NCBI RefSeq assembly: GCF_011064615.1
Contig: NZ_JAALJH010000035.1
Span: 1-64,000 of the forward strand
Direction: 5' to 3'
DNA: 64,000 bases
Origin: Aquisphaera insulae
GTDB taxonomy: Bacteria; Planctomycetota; Planctomycetia; Isosphaerales; Isosphaeraceae
Of this stretch, positions 16,058 through 26,600 are shown piece after piece. The translations under genes were made by a program, and so were the position numbers. Position 1 is the stretch's first letter. Every line of letters starts with the position of its first letter. The notes beneath the pieces are model-generated. The model had not been told where the DNA came from. It searched no databases and saw only the letters and a program-made list of their open reading frames with translations.

Positions 16058-18115
16058 GTGAACGCCGAGGCTTCGCGTCGAAACTGGATTCGGAACGGGG
16101 CATGGGCCGTGCTCGCCGCCCTCGTCCCCGTCGCCGAGTGCCCGGCGGCGGTGGACGGAAATCCCCCCGCCGATCAGGCCCTCGCCGCACCCGCGGCCGG
16201 TGCCGGCAGCATCTCCGCCCCGAAGGCGTCGGGCTCGAACGGACGGGCGGCCATTCCGCCCCCGCGGGCCTTCCGCCCCGACGAGCTCGGACGCCTGATC
16301 CCCGCGGCCCCACCGGCCCGGACGTCCGCCCCGATCCCGCCGCCTCGGGTCTTCGTCGCCGATCATCCCCAGCCGGCACCCGCACCCGTGCCCGCACCGC
16401 CCCCCCCGGCCGCGACGGCGCTGGTGCTCGAGTCCGGCCCGGCCGCCCCGCCTGAGGAGCCCGCGGCCCCGGCGGCCGCCCTGCCTGAGGAGCCCACGGC
16501 CCCGGCGGCCCCCCCCGCGAACCTGAGCGCCGCGCTCCTCTCCCTGGGCGTCGCCCCGAAGGAAGAGGGCCAGCCCGAGCCGGCCCCCGCCGCGGCCACG
16601 GCCGAGGACCGGCCGTCACAACCGGCCCATGACGAGCCGTCGCAACCGGCCGAGGACGCCCCGGCCCGGGTGGCGGCCACGCTGGAGCCCGTCGCCGAGC
16701 CGGAACCTCCGGCGGCCCGCGTCGAGCTCGAGGCCCAGCCGGCCATGGTGGTCGAGTCCGAGCCGCCGGCCTCGCCAGTCCCCCCCGCCGCGGAGCCGGC
16801 TAAGCCCGCCGCGGAGCCGGCCGAGCCGGCCCCGGTCGCGACGCCCCCGAGGGAGGAGAAGCCCCTCGCCGTCTCGGTCCCCGCCGCCCCGCCGGCCGGA
16901 CCGGCCGAGTCCGCAAGTCGGGCGGCGGCCCCGGCCCTCGCCCCGGCGGCGCCCCCGGAGGGGCCGAAGACCAGCGACGACGAGGTCGACCGGGCCACCT
17001 GCACGACCTGCGGCACCCGGCATATCTCCTCGGATGGTCATGTTTTCACCGGATGTGCCAACGGCAATTGCATCCCCGGCCGGCCCCCGTGCAATCTCCC
17101 CGCCAACGAGTGCAACACGGTCGTCGGGGCCTTCATGCAGAACCTCTACCAGGCGATCTGCTGCCCGGACCCCTGCTACCAGCCCAGGTGGGATCCGGTC
17201 GCCAACGCGTCGCTCTTCGCCGACTATGCCCGCCCCCGAACCGTCACGCGAATCCGGGTCGACCGCGGCCTCGACATGACGCACCCCAATCGCAACCTCT
17301 TCTTTTTGATGCAGACCGGGCCGGGCTTCCCCAAGAACGTGACGGCCCGGCGCAACGGCCAGATGTACCGATGGCAGGGCGATCCCAGCCTCAACTGGTC
17401 GGAGCTCTACCTCTACCAGGAGGCGGCCGGCGAGAAGGGGAGCTTCTTCGTGGAGTATCCCTACCGGCAGATCAACCCGCTCTACAGCCCGACCCAGGCC
17501 GGTTTCGGCGACATCAACTTCGGCACCAAGTCGATGCTCTTCGACACCGAGCTGCTCCAGGTCGCCTTCCAGTTCCGGACCTACATGCCCACGGGGAACG
17601 CCAGCCTCGGCCTGGGCACCGGCCACATCTCGCTCGACCCGTCGATCCTGGCCGCCCTCAAGATCGGCCCGGAGACCTTCTACCAGGCCCAGGTCGGCCA
17701 GTGGATCCCGATCGGCGGCGATCCCCAGATCCGCGGCGGCGTCCTCTACTGGCTCATGAGCCTCAACCAGGTCCTGCTCTGGACCACTCCCGATAGCCCG
17801 CTGATCGGGACCCTCGAGATGGACGGCTGGTCGTTCCAGGACGGCGGCTACTCGGATCCCGCGTTCATCCGCCAGCGGCAGACGGGCGTAGGCCCGCACG
17901 GCTATCCCAAGTACGGCCCCGTGAATCCCGCCAGGGGCGGGAAGCACCCCGGGTTCGTGGCCTCCGGCGGCGGGGTGTCGTACTTCAACATCGGGCCGGG
18001 CCTGCGGTGGTCGATCTGCAACAAGGTGGACCTCGGCGGCGCACTCACCTGGTCCACGACCCCCGGCCAGTGGGCAAGCCCCTGGTTCCGCTTCGAGGTC
18101 CGATTCCTCTTCTGA
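16058..18115 (+). CDS. Predicted outer-membrane protein with Pro/Ala-rich N-terminal stalk
   Basis: About 685 residues. I prefer the GTG at 16058, because AAAGGAG ends 8 nt upstream; an ATG at 16040 is the alternative. A signal peptide (NGAWAVLAALVPVAECPAA) is followed by about 280 residues rich in Pro, Ala and Glu, then a Cys-rich segment (ATCTTCGTRH, then CANGNCIPGRPPC). The last 330 residues alternate polar and aromatic residues, as in beta-barrels, and end in RFEVRFLF with a terminal Phe, the usual outer-membrane assembly signal. It follows the HEAT-like gene by 190 bp. A hairpin separates it from the giant genes downstream. The role is unknown; a surface barrel anchored through a flexible stalk is inferred. 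Confidence 0.75.
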   Translation: MNAEASRRNWIRNGAWAVLAALVPVAECPAAVDGNPPADQALAAPAAGAGSISAPKASGSNGRAAIPPPRAFRPDELGRLIPAAPPARTSAPIPPPRVFVADHPQPAPAPVPAPPPPAATALVLESGPAAPPEEPAAPAAALPEEPTAPAAPPANLSAALLSLGVAPKEEGQPEPAPAAATAEDRPSQPAHDEPSQPAEDAPARVAATLEPVAEPEPPAARVELEAQPAMVVESEPPASPVPPAAEPAKPAAEPAEPAPVATPPREEKPLAVSVPAAPPAGPAESASRAAAPALAPAAPPEGPKTSDDEVDRATCTTCGTRHISSDGHVFTGCANGNCIPGRPPCNLPANECNTVVGAFMQNLYQAICCPDPCYQPRWDPVANASLFADYARPRTVTRIRVDRGLDMTHPNRNLFFLMQTGPGFPKNVTARRNGQMYRWQGDPSLNWSELYLYQEAAGEKGSFFVEYPYRQINPLYSPTQAGFGDINFGTKSMLFDTELLQVAFQFRTYMPTGNASLGLGTGHISLDPSILAALKIGPETFYQAQVGQWIPIGGDPQIRGGVLYWLMSLNQVLLWTTPDSPLIGTLEMDGWSFQDGGYSDPAFIRQRQTGVGPHGYPKYGPVNPARGGKHPGFVASGGGVSYFNIGPGLRWSICNKVDLGGALTWSTTPGQWASPWFRFEVRFLF

Positions 18116-18148
18116 GGCGGATAACCTCCCAGTCGCCGCGATCGACTC

Positions 18149-18175
18149 GAGCGGGGGCCGTGCCGGCCCCCGCTC
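18149..18175 (+). terminator. Hairpin after the outer-membrane protein gene
   Basis: Perfect 12-bp inverted repeat GAGCGGGGGCCG / CGGCCCCCGCTC with a 3-nt loop, 33 bp past the stop. No T-run follows, so termination strength is uncertain. Confidence 0.55.
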
Positions 18176-18250
18176 GCGTTGCCGCTTCGGTCATCCCGAT
18201 CCCGGCATGATCCTGACGGGAGAGGGCGACCGCCAGCGCCGGCCCCGAAC

Positions 18251-18274
18251 AAAATGGCCGACCCGGGCCGTTTT
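18251..18274. terminator. Hairpin with A and T flanks, possible bidirectional terminator
   Basis: AAAATGGCC / GGCCGTTTT, 9 bp with one G-T pair and a 6-nt loop, with four A and four T at the arms. It lies 85 bp before the giant caspase-like/vWA gene and after the previous hairpin. A possible -10 element TATGAT follows at 18303-18308, without a convincing -35. Confidence 0.5.
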
Positions 18275-18359
18275 CGAGTTCGAGGACGCAACCACCGCGG
18301 GTTATGATTCGGGGACTCCGTGATGCATCTCGGCCCAAGCCACTCGAGGGGAACCGTCG

Positions 18360-21300
18360 ATGTCGGATGATAGCCCCCGGCCTGCTCGACCCTCCTGGAA
18401 GCGAGCGGGGGCGGAGCCCCGGGCCGCCGAGCCGTCGTCGCACGAATGGAGCAGACGCAACCTCCCGGCCGCGAATCGGGCCCAGGGGCCTCGGTCGAGG
18501 AACTTCAAGGTCGTCGGCGTGGCCACGGCACTCGCGGCCTGCATCGCCTTGATCCTCTTCCTGATCTTCCTGTTCCGGCCCCCGCACCCGGCGGCGGTGG
18601 TCCTGGTGGGGGCCGACTATTCCACCAACCTGGCGGTCCCTCACAACCTGCTGGGGTGGAGGGGGCTGCAGGGGCTCGAGGCCGTCTCTCGGGTGCCGCC
18701 ACGCTGGTCGCTCTTCCCGCCCGCCACCCTGCAGCTCATCAAGGGGGGGGCGACCCCGCTCGACCTGGCGACCGACTGGGACGCGCTCATCGAGGACCTG
18801 AAGGGCTCGGCCAGGGGCTATCGGACCCTCCTGATCGCGGTGGCGCTCCACGGTGGCACGACCGCGGAATCCGCCTACCTGATCCCGGCCCGGTCTTCCG
18901 GGCCGAACCCGGATCGGCTGGACCTTGCGCACGTCATCAAGTCGATGGCGGAACTGCCGCCGGATCAGAACAAGATCCTCGTCCTCGAGGGTGCGCTCGT
19001 GCCGGCCGACTGGCGGCTGGGGATGCTCTATAACGATTTCGCGCGACGGCTGGAGGCCCTCGAGCCGGAAATCCGGCGGGTGAAAAACCTCTGGGTCCTC
19101 AGCGGCTGCGACGTCGACCAGCAATGCTGGGCGTCGGAAGGGCTGGGGCGGTCGGCGTTCTTCCATTACATCATCCAGGCCCTCCAGGACCGGACGATCA
19201 ACTCGGGGGGCCGACTCGACCTGAAGTCGCTCCATGAGTATGTCCGCCGCAATGTCCGCAACTGGGCATGGAACGCCAGGGGGGCCATCCAGGAGCCCGT
19301 CCTGCTCCCCGCGGAGGCCGCCGCGGCCGAGGCCGGCCGGGCCGGCAAGACGCCCTCGCGTCCCCCCGTCTCGAGCGTGCACCTGGCGACGGCGGAGCCC
19401 CAGCCGTCGCAGGATACCCCCGCGGCCCTCGATCAGGCGGCCCTCGCCCGGCAGTGGCGGTCCTTTCAGGAGCTCGACCGGCTGTCGCCCCACCCCTCGA
19501 CCTACTCGCCCCGGCGGTGGCGGCAATATCGGGCGACGCTGATCCGTTACGAGGAGCTGGCCCGGTCCGGCGCCACCCCCCAGCAGCTCGACCCGCTCGC
19601 CGAGCGGACGAGCTCGCTCGAGGCCCGGATCCGGGCCGACCGCTACTTCACGAAGCTGACGGAGTCGCCCCAACACAATCTGGTCATGTCCTCCGTCCAG
19701 GGGGCCATCATACCGGCGCGGCGCGATGCGGACGCCGAATTCTCGAGACTCTGGAAGCCCCCCGCGGGCACCGACCCGTCGCGAGCCTGGGAGGAGATCC
19801 AGAAGACGTTCGCCGCGGCCGAGGCGGATCCGGCCCAACCGCTCCGATGCCGGGTCGACGACTACCTCATCCAGCGGGCCATCGCGGACCCTGACCCGAG
19901 CGAAGGGCTCGCGATCGCGGCCGACCGGTTGCGACAGCAGACGCGGGACTCGCGCAGTCCCCAGCCCTCCGAGGCCCACTTCCTGATCATGCTCGACGGG
20001 TTCCTGCGGCCGGCCACGCCACGGCCGCCGTCATTCTGGCCGAGGGCCGCTCGCGCCCTGCGGATCCGCCGCCTGGCGGAGCGAGTGGCGCTGGGGATCC
20101 CGGAGAAGGATGCGGGTTATGGGTTCAGCGAGCGGCTCATGCCCTGGCTGCGGGGACTTGTCGACCGGGCCGACGAGCAACGGCGACTCGGCGAGGACCA
20201 GCTCCTCGCCTCGGACGAGTCCGCCTGGGATCGCGCGGAGCAGTCCCTGGCCGCCTCGGAGGCCCTCTATCGGTCCGCCATCGCCGGGGGGGACAGGGTC
20301 CGGCAGGCGATCTCGGCCCGGGACCTCGCCCTGTCCTCGCTCCAGGACTACGCCCGCTGGATGGGACATCGCCGTCCGGAAGAACTCGGCAAGGATGACC
20401 TGGCCAACGCGGTCGTCGAGACCTACGGCCAGGCGCACGCCCTGGCCGACCGCCTGGACGAGGCCGGCGACGCCCAGGACGCCTCGCTGGAGAAGCTCCG
20501 CCAGGGCCTGTCGTCCGGCATGGAGGCGCTGGGCCGGCGATTCCGGGATCACGCCAGCAATCTTGCCGGCGACCGCCGGCCGGCGGATTGCGAGGCCGCC
20601 GTGGCGGTCGCGGCCGTCCCCTTCCCGGACAACCCCGAGCTCGCGCAGCGGACCGCCCTGTGGGACCGGCTGGACGCGATCCGGTTGCACGACTTCAAGC
20701 TGGCCGGGGGCGGAGATTCCCCCCAACCCACCCCGGCGGACCTGGACGTCGCCACCGACGTCCTGAGGCGTCGCGGCCGGCTCCAGGGCCGGATGGCGAT
20801 GGCCGCCCTGGGCCAGGCCTGGTTCAACGCGCCGGGCTTCCAGGGGGGTCCCACGTTCGATCAGGTCTCGAAGCAGATCGAGAGCGCCTTCGAGGAAGGA
20901 GGGGACCGCCCCTGGTGGAGGTCGATCGCCGAGGCGGGGGACGCCATCGGCCTCCGCTGGCGGAGCCTCGCGCCCCGGGTCGAGGACCTGACCCGGGACG
21001 AGGCTCGCGACGCGGAGCCGGCCGCGGCGGCGACCCGGATGACGACGGCCAGCCGACTCGATCGGATCCTCGACGGCGGGGCCGAAGCCCTGCCGGATCC
21101 CGACCCCGAGTCGGCGACCCTCGATCGCCGACTCCGGATCCGTGGCCTCCTCCTCTGGCTCGCCGAGCGGGCGTGGCGCGACCACTGGTTCGACGAGGAT
21201 CACCGGGCGATCGTCCCCTATTACCGCGCCGTCGGCTCCCGCCTGGTCGGCGATGCGGCGCGGATCCGTGCCAAGGATCCGGAGATCGTCCGCGTCCAGC

Positions 21301-23567
21301 AGATGCTCGCCCGGAACGACCGGCTCAAGATCGACGGCCCGCCCCACGAATTCATGACAACCGAGCCGTTCCGCGAGGTCGCGTACCGGATCGGCGCCGA
21401 GGGGGCGGCGGAGAACATCCCCCCCGGCCTCCCCGTCATCCGGCCGGTGGTGGCCGCGGGCACCGAGGCCGATCTCGAGCTCGTGGACGGGAACGGCGGC
21501 TACAAGCTGGCCCCCTGGCGGACGGGGGGGGACGTCGCGAAGTTCGCGGTCACGTCGCGGACCATCCGATCCGTCGAATCCGACGAGTCCATGAATCGGC
21601 CGGTGGTCAAGACCTGCCCCCTGGTGGTGGAGGGCTTCTACCGCGGCCAGCGGTTCGACAGCCGGACGGCCTTCGAGCTCCATCCCGTGCCCCACGAGAT
21701 CTCCATCAGCCCCCCGACCGTGGACCCCCGCGCCAGCCTCTGCGTCCGGGCCGACGAGCGCCTGCTCCGACGCTTCGGTTCCGGCAACGGCGCGATCGCC
21801 ATCGTGCTCGACATGTCCGGGAGCATGACCGGCCTGACCCCCTCCGGCAGGGAGCGGATCGCCGAGGCCAAGACCGCCCTGGACCAGCTCCTCCAGGTCA
21901 TCCCGCAGGGGACCCGGCTCAGCCTCTGGATCTTCAGCCAGGTCGACGTGAATGAGCCCAATCCGTTGAAGAGCGACCCCAGGGTCCTCGCCCCGGAGAA
22001 CACGATCAAACGGCTGCGGGAGCCGAAGGAATGGAGCCTCTCGGAGCGTCCCGGGCTGCTCGCCGAGCTCGAGAAGTACAGGCCGTTCTGCGAGACGCCC
22101 CTGGTCCAGGCCATGTGGCATGCGGCCGGCAACGACCTGCTCGCGGCGAAGGGCCTCAAGACCCTGCTGGTCCTCACCGACGGCGCGGACACTCGATTCA
22201 TGAAGAACACGGACTTCAACCCCGTCCGCGACGGCAAGCCGACGTTCGCGAACATCGCGGACTTCATCGGCAAGGCGTTCGACAAGACGGCCATCCAGGT
22301 CAACATGGTCTACTTCGCCCCGAATGATGACGAGGTGGCCAAGAAGGAACTCCAGGAGGCCAAGGAGAATTTCGAGGAGCCGTTGCGGAGGCTGGATCGA
22401 CCCGGGACCTTCGTCGCCGTGAAGGACCTGGGCCAGTTGCTCTCCAGCCTCAAGCAGGGAATCCGACAGGACCTCGCCTGCCGGGTCTACGACGAGCACG
22501 ATCGCCCCATCTCCGACGAGCTGCTCCCCGTCACGCGGGTGGGCGAGGAGGACCACTGGTGGCTCGACGGCCTCGATCCCGATCGCCTCTACACGGTCAG
22601 CGTGCTCGCGGATCGGGCCTATTCGCACAAGGTCGATCTCCGGAGGTCCGAACACCTCCTGATCAAGCTCGTCGACGTCGGGGACAGGATCGAGTTCCAG
22701 CGCGGGCTCTACAGCGAGGACTTCACGGCCCGGAAATCCGAGGACCGCTCGGAGTCTCGCCTGAGCGGCCTGGCGGGGCTGGTCACGCCCGGGGAGAACG
22801 GAGATCGATTGCGGACGCTCGTCTCGCTGGAGCAGGTGGCGATGAAGCTCCCCGATCCGGAGCCGATCCGCCAGGCTTATCCCCAGGCGGCCTGGTTCCG
22901 CATCGAGGCCGAATCCCCGGAGACCTTCACCTCGATCTGGCGGGACCTCCCCACGTATCCCGCCCCGGCCTGGGAGATCGACGTGCCGAACTGGCCCAAG
23001 GATCCCGCGGGGCAGGGGCCCGCGCGGCCGATCCTCCGCGGCTGGTGGTTGACCGCCGGCCAGGTCCAGCGCACCTTGCCCGAGATCTCGCTCGAGGGGG
23101 ACTCGAGTCGGCGGCTCCGGCTCGATGACGGGAGCGAGGTCGTCCTGGAGGGGCTGAACGTGGAGAGCCACTTCGTCGATGTGGGCGAGGGCCGCCGCGT
23201 CGAGAGGCGCTGCCTGGCGATCCGGCTGGCCTATCCGAAGGATCAGCTCCACATCGTCAATCGGAAGAGCCTCCTCGACGCCGGGATCGGGACCGAGGGG
23301 ATGGAGCAGCGGATCTTCATGAGGGCCAACCGCTACACCGGGCTCTTCTGGCCGGTCCAGGAGGAGTCCGCGAGCAAGCTCAGGCGGATCGGCCTGCTGC
23401 CCATCGGCGAGCTGATGAAGCTGGCGGAGAAGCAGCAGACCACGGCGACCGTCAAGCTGCCGGCGCCGGAGCGGGGCGGCCAGTTCCCGCCGCCGCCCCC
23501 CCCGCTGCGGCCCGATCGGCGGGCGCTACAACCTCGACCCGGTCCGTCGCCGGCCGGCCCGGGTTGA
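18360..23567 (+). CDS. Giant membrane-anchored pseudo-caspase / von Willebrand A protein
   Basis: A 1735-residue protein. Residues 1-48 are polar and cytoplasmic; one transmembrane helix spans about 50-72. Residues 78-305 have the order of a caspase (C14) domain: AVVLVGADYS, LLIAVALHGG with the His-Gly pair (H164), KILVLEGALVP where the Asp-x-Cys active-site segment should be, and LWVLSGCDVDQQCW followed by SAFFHYIIQALQ. The catalytic Cys is missing. A helical region follows to about 1090. A von Willebrand A domain at about 1145-1370 keeps the metal site D1151-M-S-G-S and a later LTDGAD. The C-terminal 360 residues are beta-rich and end in Pro. It pairs with the next gene. Function unknown; an extracytoplasmic scaffold is inferred. 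Confidence 0.75.
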   Translation: MSDDSPRPARPSWKRAGAEPRAAEPSSHEWSRRNLPAANRAQGPRSRNFKVVGVATALAACIALILFLIFLFRPPHPAAVVLVGADYSTNLAVPHNLLGWRGLQGLEAVSRVPPRWSLFPPATLQLIKGGATPLDLATDWDALIEDLKGSARGYRTLLIAVALHGGTTAESAYLIPARSSGPNPDRLDLAHVIKSMAELPPDQNKILVLEGALVPADWRLGMLYNDFARRLEALEPEIRRVKNLWVLSGCDVDQQCWASEGLGRSAFFHYIIQALQDRTINSGGRLDLKSLHEYVRRNVRNWAWNARGAIQEPVLLPAEAAAAEAGRAGKTPSRPPVSSVHLATAEPQPSQDTPAALDQAALARQWRSFQELDRLSPHPSTYSPRRWRQYRATLIRYEELARSGATPQQLDPLAERTSSLEARIRADRYFTKLTESPQHNLVMSSVQGAIIPARRDADAEFSRLWKPPAGTDPSRAWEEIQKTFAAAEADPAQPLRCRVDDYLIQRAIADPDPSEGLAIAADRLRQQTRDSRSPQPSEAHFLIMLDGFLRPATPRPPSFWPRAARALRIRRLAERVALGIPEKDAGYGFSERLMPWLRGLVDRADEQRRLGEDQLLASDESAWDRAEQSLAASEALYRSAIAGGDRVRQAISARDLALSSLQDYARWMGHRRPEELGKDDLANAVVETYGQAHALADRLDEAGDAQDASLEKLRQGLSSGMEALGRRFRDHASNLAGDRRPADCEAAVAVAAVPFPDNPELAQRTALWDRLDAIRLHDFKLAGGGDSPQPTPADLDVATDVLRRRGRLQGRMAMAALGQAWFNAPGFQGGPTFDQVSKQIESAFEEGGDRPWWRSIAEAGDAIGLRWRSLAPRVEDLTRDEARDAEPAAAATRMTTASRLDRILDGGAEALPDPDPESATLDRRLRIRGLLLWLAERAWRDHWFDEDHRAIVPYYRAVGSRLVGDAARIRAKDPEIVRVQQMLARNDRLKIDGPPHEFMTTEPFREVAYRIGAEGAAENIPPGLPVIRPVVAAGTEADLELVDGNGGYKLAPWRTGGDVAKFAVTSRTIRSVESDESMNRPVVKTCPLVVEGFYRGQRFDSRTAFELHPVPHEISISPPTVDPRASLCVRADERLLRRFGSGNGAIAIVLDMSGSMTGLTPSGRERIAEAKTALDQLLQVIPQGTRLSLWIFSQVDVNEPNPLKSDPRVLAPENTIKRLREPKEWSLSERPGLLAELEKYRPFCETPLVQAMWHAAGNDLLAAKGLKTLLVLTDGADTRFMKNTDFNPVRDGKPTFANIADFIGKAFDKTAIQVNMVYFAPNDDEVAKKELQEAKENFEEPLRRLDRPGTFVAVKDLGQLLSSLKQGIRQDLACRVYDEHDRPISDELLPVTRVGEEDHWWLDGLDPDRLYTVSVLADRAYSHKVDLRRSEHLLIKLVDVGDRIEFQRGLYSEDFTARKSEDRSESRLSGLAGLVTPGENGDRLRTLVSLEQVAMKLPDPEPIRQAYPQAAWFRIEAESPETFTSIWRDLPTYPAPAWEIDVPNWPKDPAGQGPARPILRGWWLTAGQVQRTLPEISLEGDSSRRLRLDDGSEVVLEGLNVESHFVDVGEGRRVERRCLAIRLAYPKDQLHIVNRKSLLDAGIGTEGMEQRIFMRANRYTGLFWPVQEESASKLRRIGLLPIGELMKLAEKQQTTATVKLPAPERGGQFPPPPPPLRPDRRALQPRPGPSPAGPG

Positions 23568-23679
23568 TCGAGCCGGCCCCCGTGCCGTCGAGTCGAATCG
23601 AATCGAGCGACGAGCACGCATGTCGAGACCACGGACCAGGCGGGATCATGAGGCCAGGCTTCCCTGCAGGAGCGACACG

Positions 23680-26600
23680 ATGAGCAAGCCATCCTCGGCC
23701 GGACGCGGCCGATGGCGGGATGCGGCGGACGCCCGGAGCACCCGCCCCCGCGGGCCGACCAGGGCCGGGAAATGGATCCGGGCGGCCCTGGTCTCCTCGA
23801 TCGCGATCGCCATGATCGGGGTCGTCGGCTTCCTGGTCAGGATCTTCATCCTCGGATCCGCGACCCGGACCGTCTTCATCCCCTTCCGGGTCAGTTCGTA
23901 CCGCAAGCCCCAGATCACACCGATCCGGGGCGCGGCCGCGGAGCGGCAGGCCATGGCCGCCGCCAGCCTCCGCTTCCGGGAAGATCCCCTGGACGCCGAT
24001 GGCGATCTCACGCTCGAGAACTTCAAGACGAAGCTGAACGGGCTCCGGGCCGAGAAGCGCGAGGCGCCCGTCGTGGCGTACGTCTCCGGGTACTCGATGG
24101 TGGATGGATCCGGCGCGGTCCAGATCCTGGCCAGCGACTCCGACCCGTTCACCCCCAGGACGCAGCTCCCCCTGCGGCAGGTGCTCGAAGCCCTGCGGGC
24201 CTGCCCGGCGAAGGACAGGCTGCTGGTCCTGGACATCATCAAGCTGTCCAGCTATCCCTTCGACCTCGGCGGGACGCCGGACGGCGTCGCCGATCTCGTG
24301 AGGCGTGAGGTCGAGACCGACGAGGACGGCAAGCCGAGGGGCGACGACCCCGGGCTCCTCGTCCTGGTGGCCTGCTCGCCGGGAGAGAGCGGGCTCTGGT
24401 CGGAACACCTCGGGGAGTCGATCTTCGCCCACGTCTTCGCCCGCGCCTTCACGGACCCGAAGGCGGACAGGGACGGGCTCGGCACACTCTCGGTCCAGGA
24501 GCTCGCGGACTACCTCCACGCCAACGTGGACGGCTTCGCGCGTCGGCTCCGGGGGACGTCCCAGCGTCCCTACCTGATCGGCAACGGCGACTTCTCGATC
24601 GCCGGAATCGTCAGGCCGACCGAGTCGCCCCGCGGTGCGGTCGCGGCGCTCGAGAAGTCGGCCGGCACGGCGGCCGACTCGTTGAAAACCTCGGCCGAGA
24701 AGAAGGCCGAGGACGCGAAGGCGTCCGCCGGGAAGAAGGCGGAGGGCCTCAAGGCGGCCGGCGCGGATCCCGCCAAGCCCCCCCGCCCGGACGGGCCCGG
24801 CGAGGCCTCCCCGACGGAGAAGGGGGGGGCCGATGAGCCCGCTCCCGCCGACGCCTCCCGATACCCCGACTGGCTCATCGCCGGCTGGGAGCTCCGTCGC
24901 AACTGGTGGAACGATCCCGCGACGTCCCGATTCCCGGGTGCCGCTTCCCCCCGCGCCTTCCGCAAGCTCGAGGGGGTGCTCCTCCGGTCGGAATCGGCCT
25001 GGCGTTCCGGCGAATCGCCGACGGTCGTCCGGGACGAGTTCAGGGAGGCGATGGCGCCCCTCGTCGCCGCGATGGACCACGATCGGGCCCTCCCCGCCCC
25101 GACCTCGATCCGCTCGGTCGGCCAGGCCGTCGCGGGGGGCTGGAAGCCCGACGGCGCGCTCGTGTTGCGTCTCCGCGACCTGCTCGACGACCTGAAGGCC
25201 CGGACCGGCCACCCCCCTAATGAAGCTGTGCTGGCGGCTCGAAAGAAGGCGGTCGGGGAACTCGCCCAGGCCATCAAGGGCAAGCCGACGCCGTCGCTGG
25301 AGCTCGCCGGGATCCTGATCGAGGCCACCGCGGACGTCCGAGTGGCCCCGGACACGCTCGGCCTGCTGGATGACCTGGTGAAGCAGACCGCGACCAAGCT
25401 CAACATCGTCGAGCTGCGGCTCTTCGAGGACCTGGCCGCGTCGGCCGCCCCCCCCGCGCCCTGGCCCGACGAGGCCGCCGACACGGCCCGGGTCGCCTGG
25501 GATGCCCTCTGCCTGGCCGAGCGGGCCGCCCATCAGCCGTCGGCCTTCCCGTGGACGGCGGACCTCCTCGCCCGGGCCGATCGCGCGCGGCACGAAGCCC
25601 GCGTCCTGCTCCTCAAGGAGGTCCGAGGCTTCGTCTCGTGGAAGCAGACGGGCGAGGCCTGGGCAGCGGCGGTCGAGTCGCTGCGGAAGGCGTCCGAGGC
25701 CCAGAAGCTGATCGAGGACGCCCGGACCGAGCTCGATCGATCGCGCGCAATCATCTCCGGCTACCTCCCCTTCCTTCAGGCGTCGAGCCGGCCCGGCCTC
25801 GAGACCGTCTGGCAGGAAGCGGCCAGGGCCTCCGGAGAGCTCGCGCGGATCCTGGGCACGCCGCCCGACACCGAGTCGGACTCCTCCTCGGATCCCGGAC
25901 ATTCCGCCATCGACATGCAGCTCAACGAGCTCGGGCCGGCGCTCGGTTCCCTCCGGGCGAGCAACGAGGCCCTGCTGCGCCCCTTCCGAGAGGAGTCGCT
26001 TCGCGAGGCGATCGCCCAAACCAAGGCCGACAAACCGGACCCGCGTGCCGCCGCCGAGATCGATGCCCTGCTCGCTAGCCCGATGCCGGCCCCCGAGTGG
26101 CGGCCACGGCTCGTCGACGCCGTCCGATCCCTCGACGCTCGGCTCGCGGAGTCCACCGCCCGCCTCGAGCGGCTCCCGGACGACTCGGGGCCTTCGGCCC
26201 GCCTCGAACAGGCGCGGACTCAGGCCGTCCGCCGGGCCAGGCGGCTCCAGACGCTGCTCTCCCTGATGGGCGAGGCGGCGCTCGCCCGGAACCTCTGCCC
26301 GGGCGTGGAGTTGACGAGCGAAATCGAGTCCATGTCGCGCGGCTCGGCGACGGCCGCCGCGGGCCCGGAGGACGGCATCGCCCGGCTCTGGGGGAGCCTG
26401 GCACGCGTCGCCTCCTCCGCATCCTGCAAGCTGAACGCGCTCCTGGAGCGGTCCGATCGGGGCGACGACCCGGCCGGCTGGATCGCGCCGCCCTTCCTCC
26501 TGGACACGACGGTCAACCCCCGATTCGCGATGGGAGTCGAGGTGGCGCGGCGACACGGCCGGTGGCTCGCCGCCCGTTACCTCCACGAGGAGCGGGACCT

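Noticed and set aside
18360..18560. C250 (LSGC) as the caspase nucleophile
   Set aside because: By fold order the nucleophile follows the strand KILVLEG (residues 205-211). C250 is on the next strand, where active caspases carry a non-catalytic segment.
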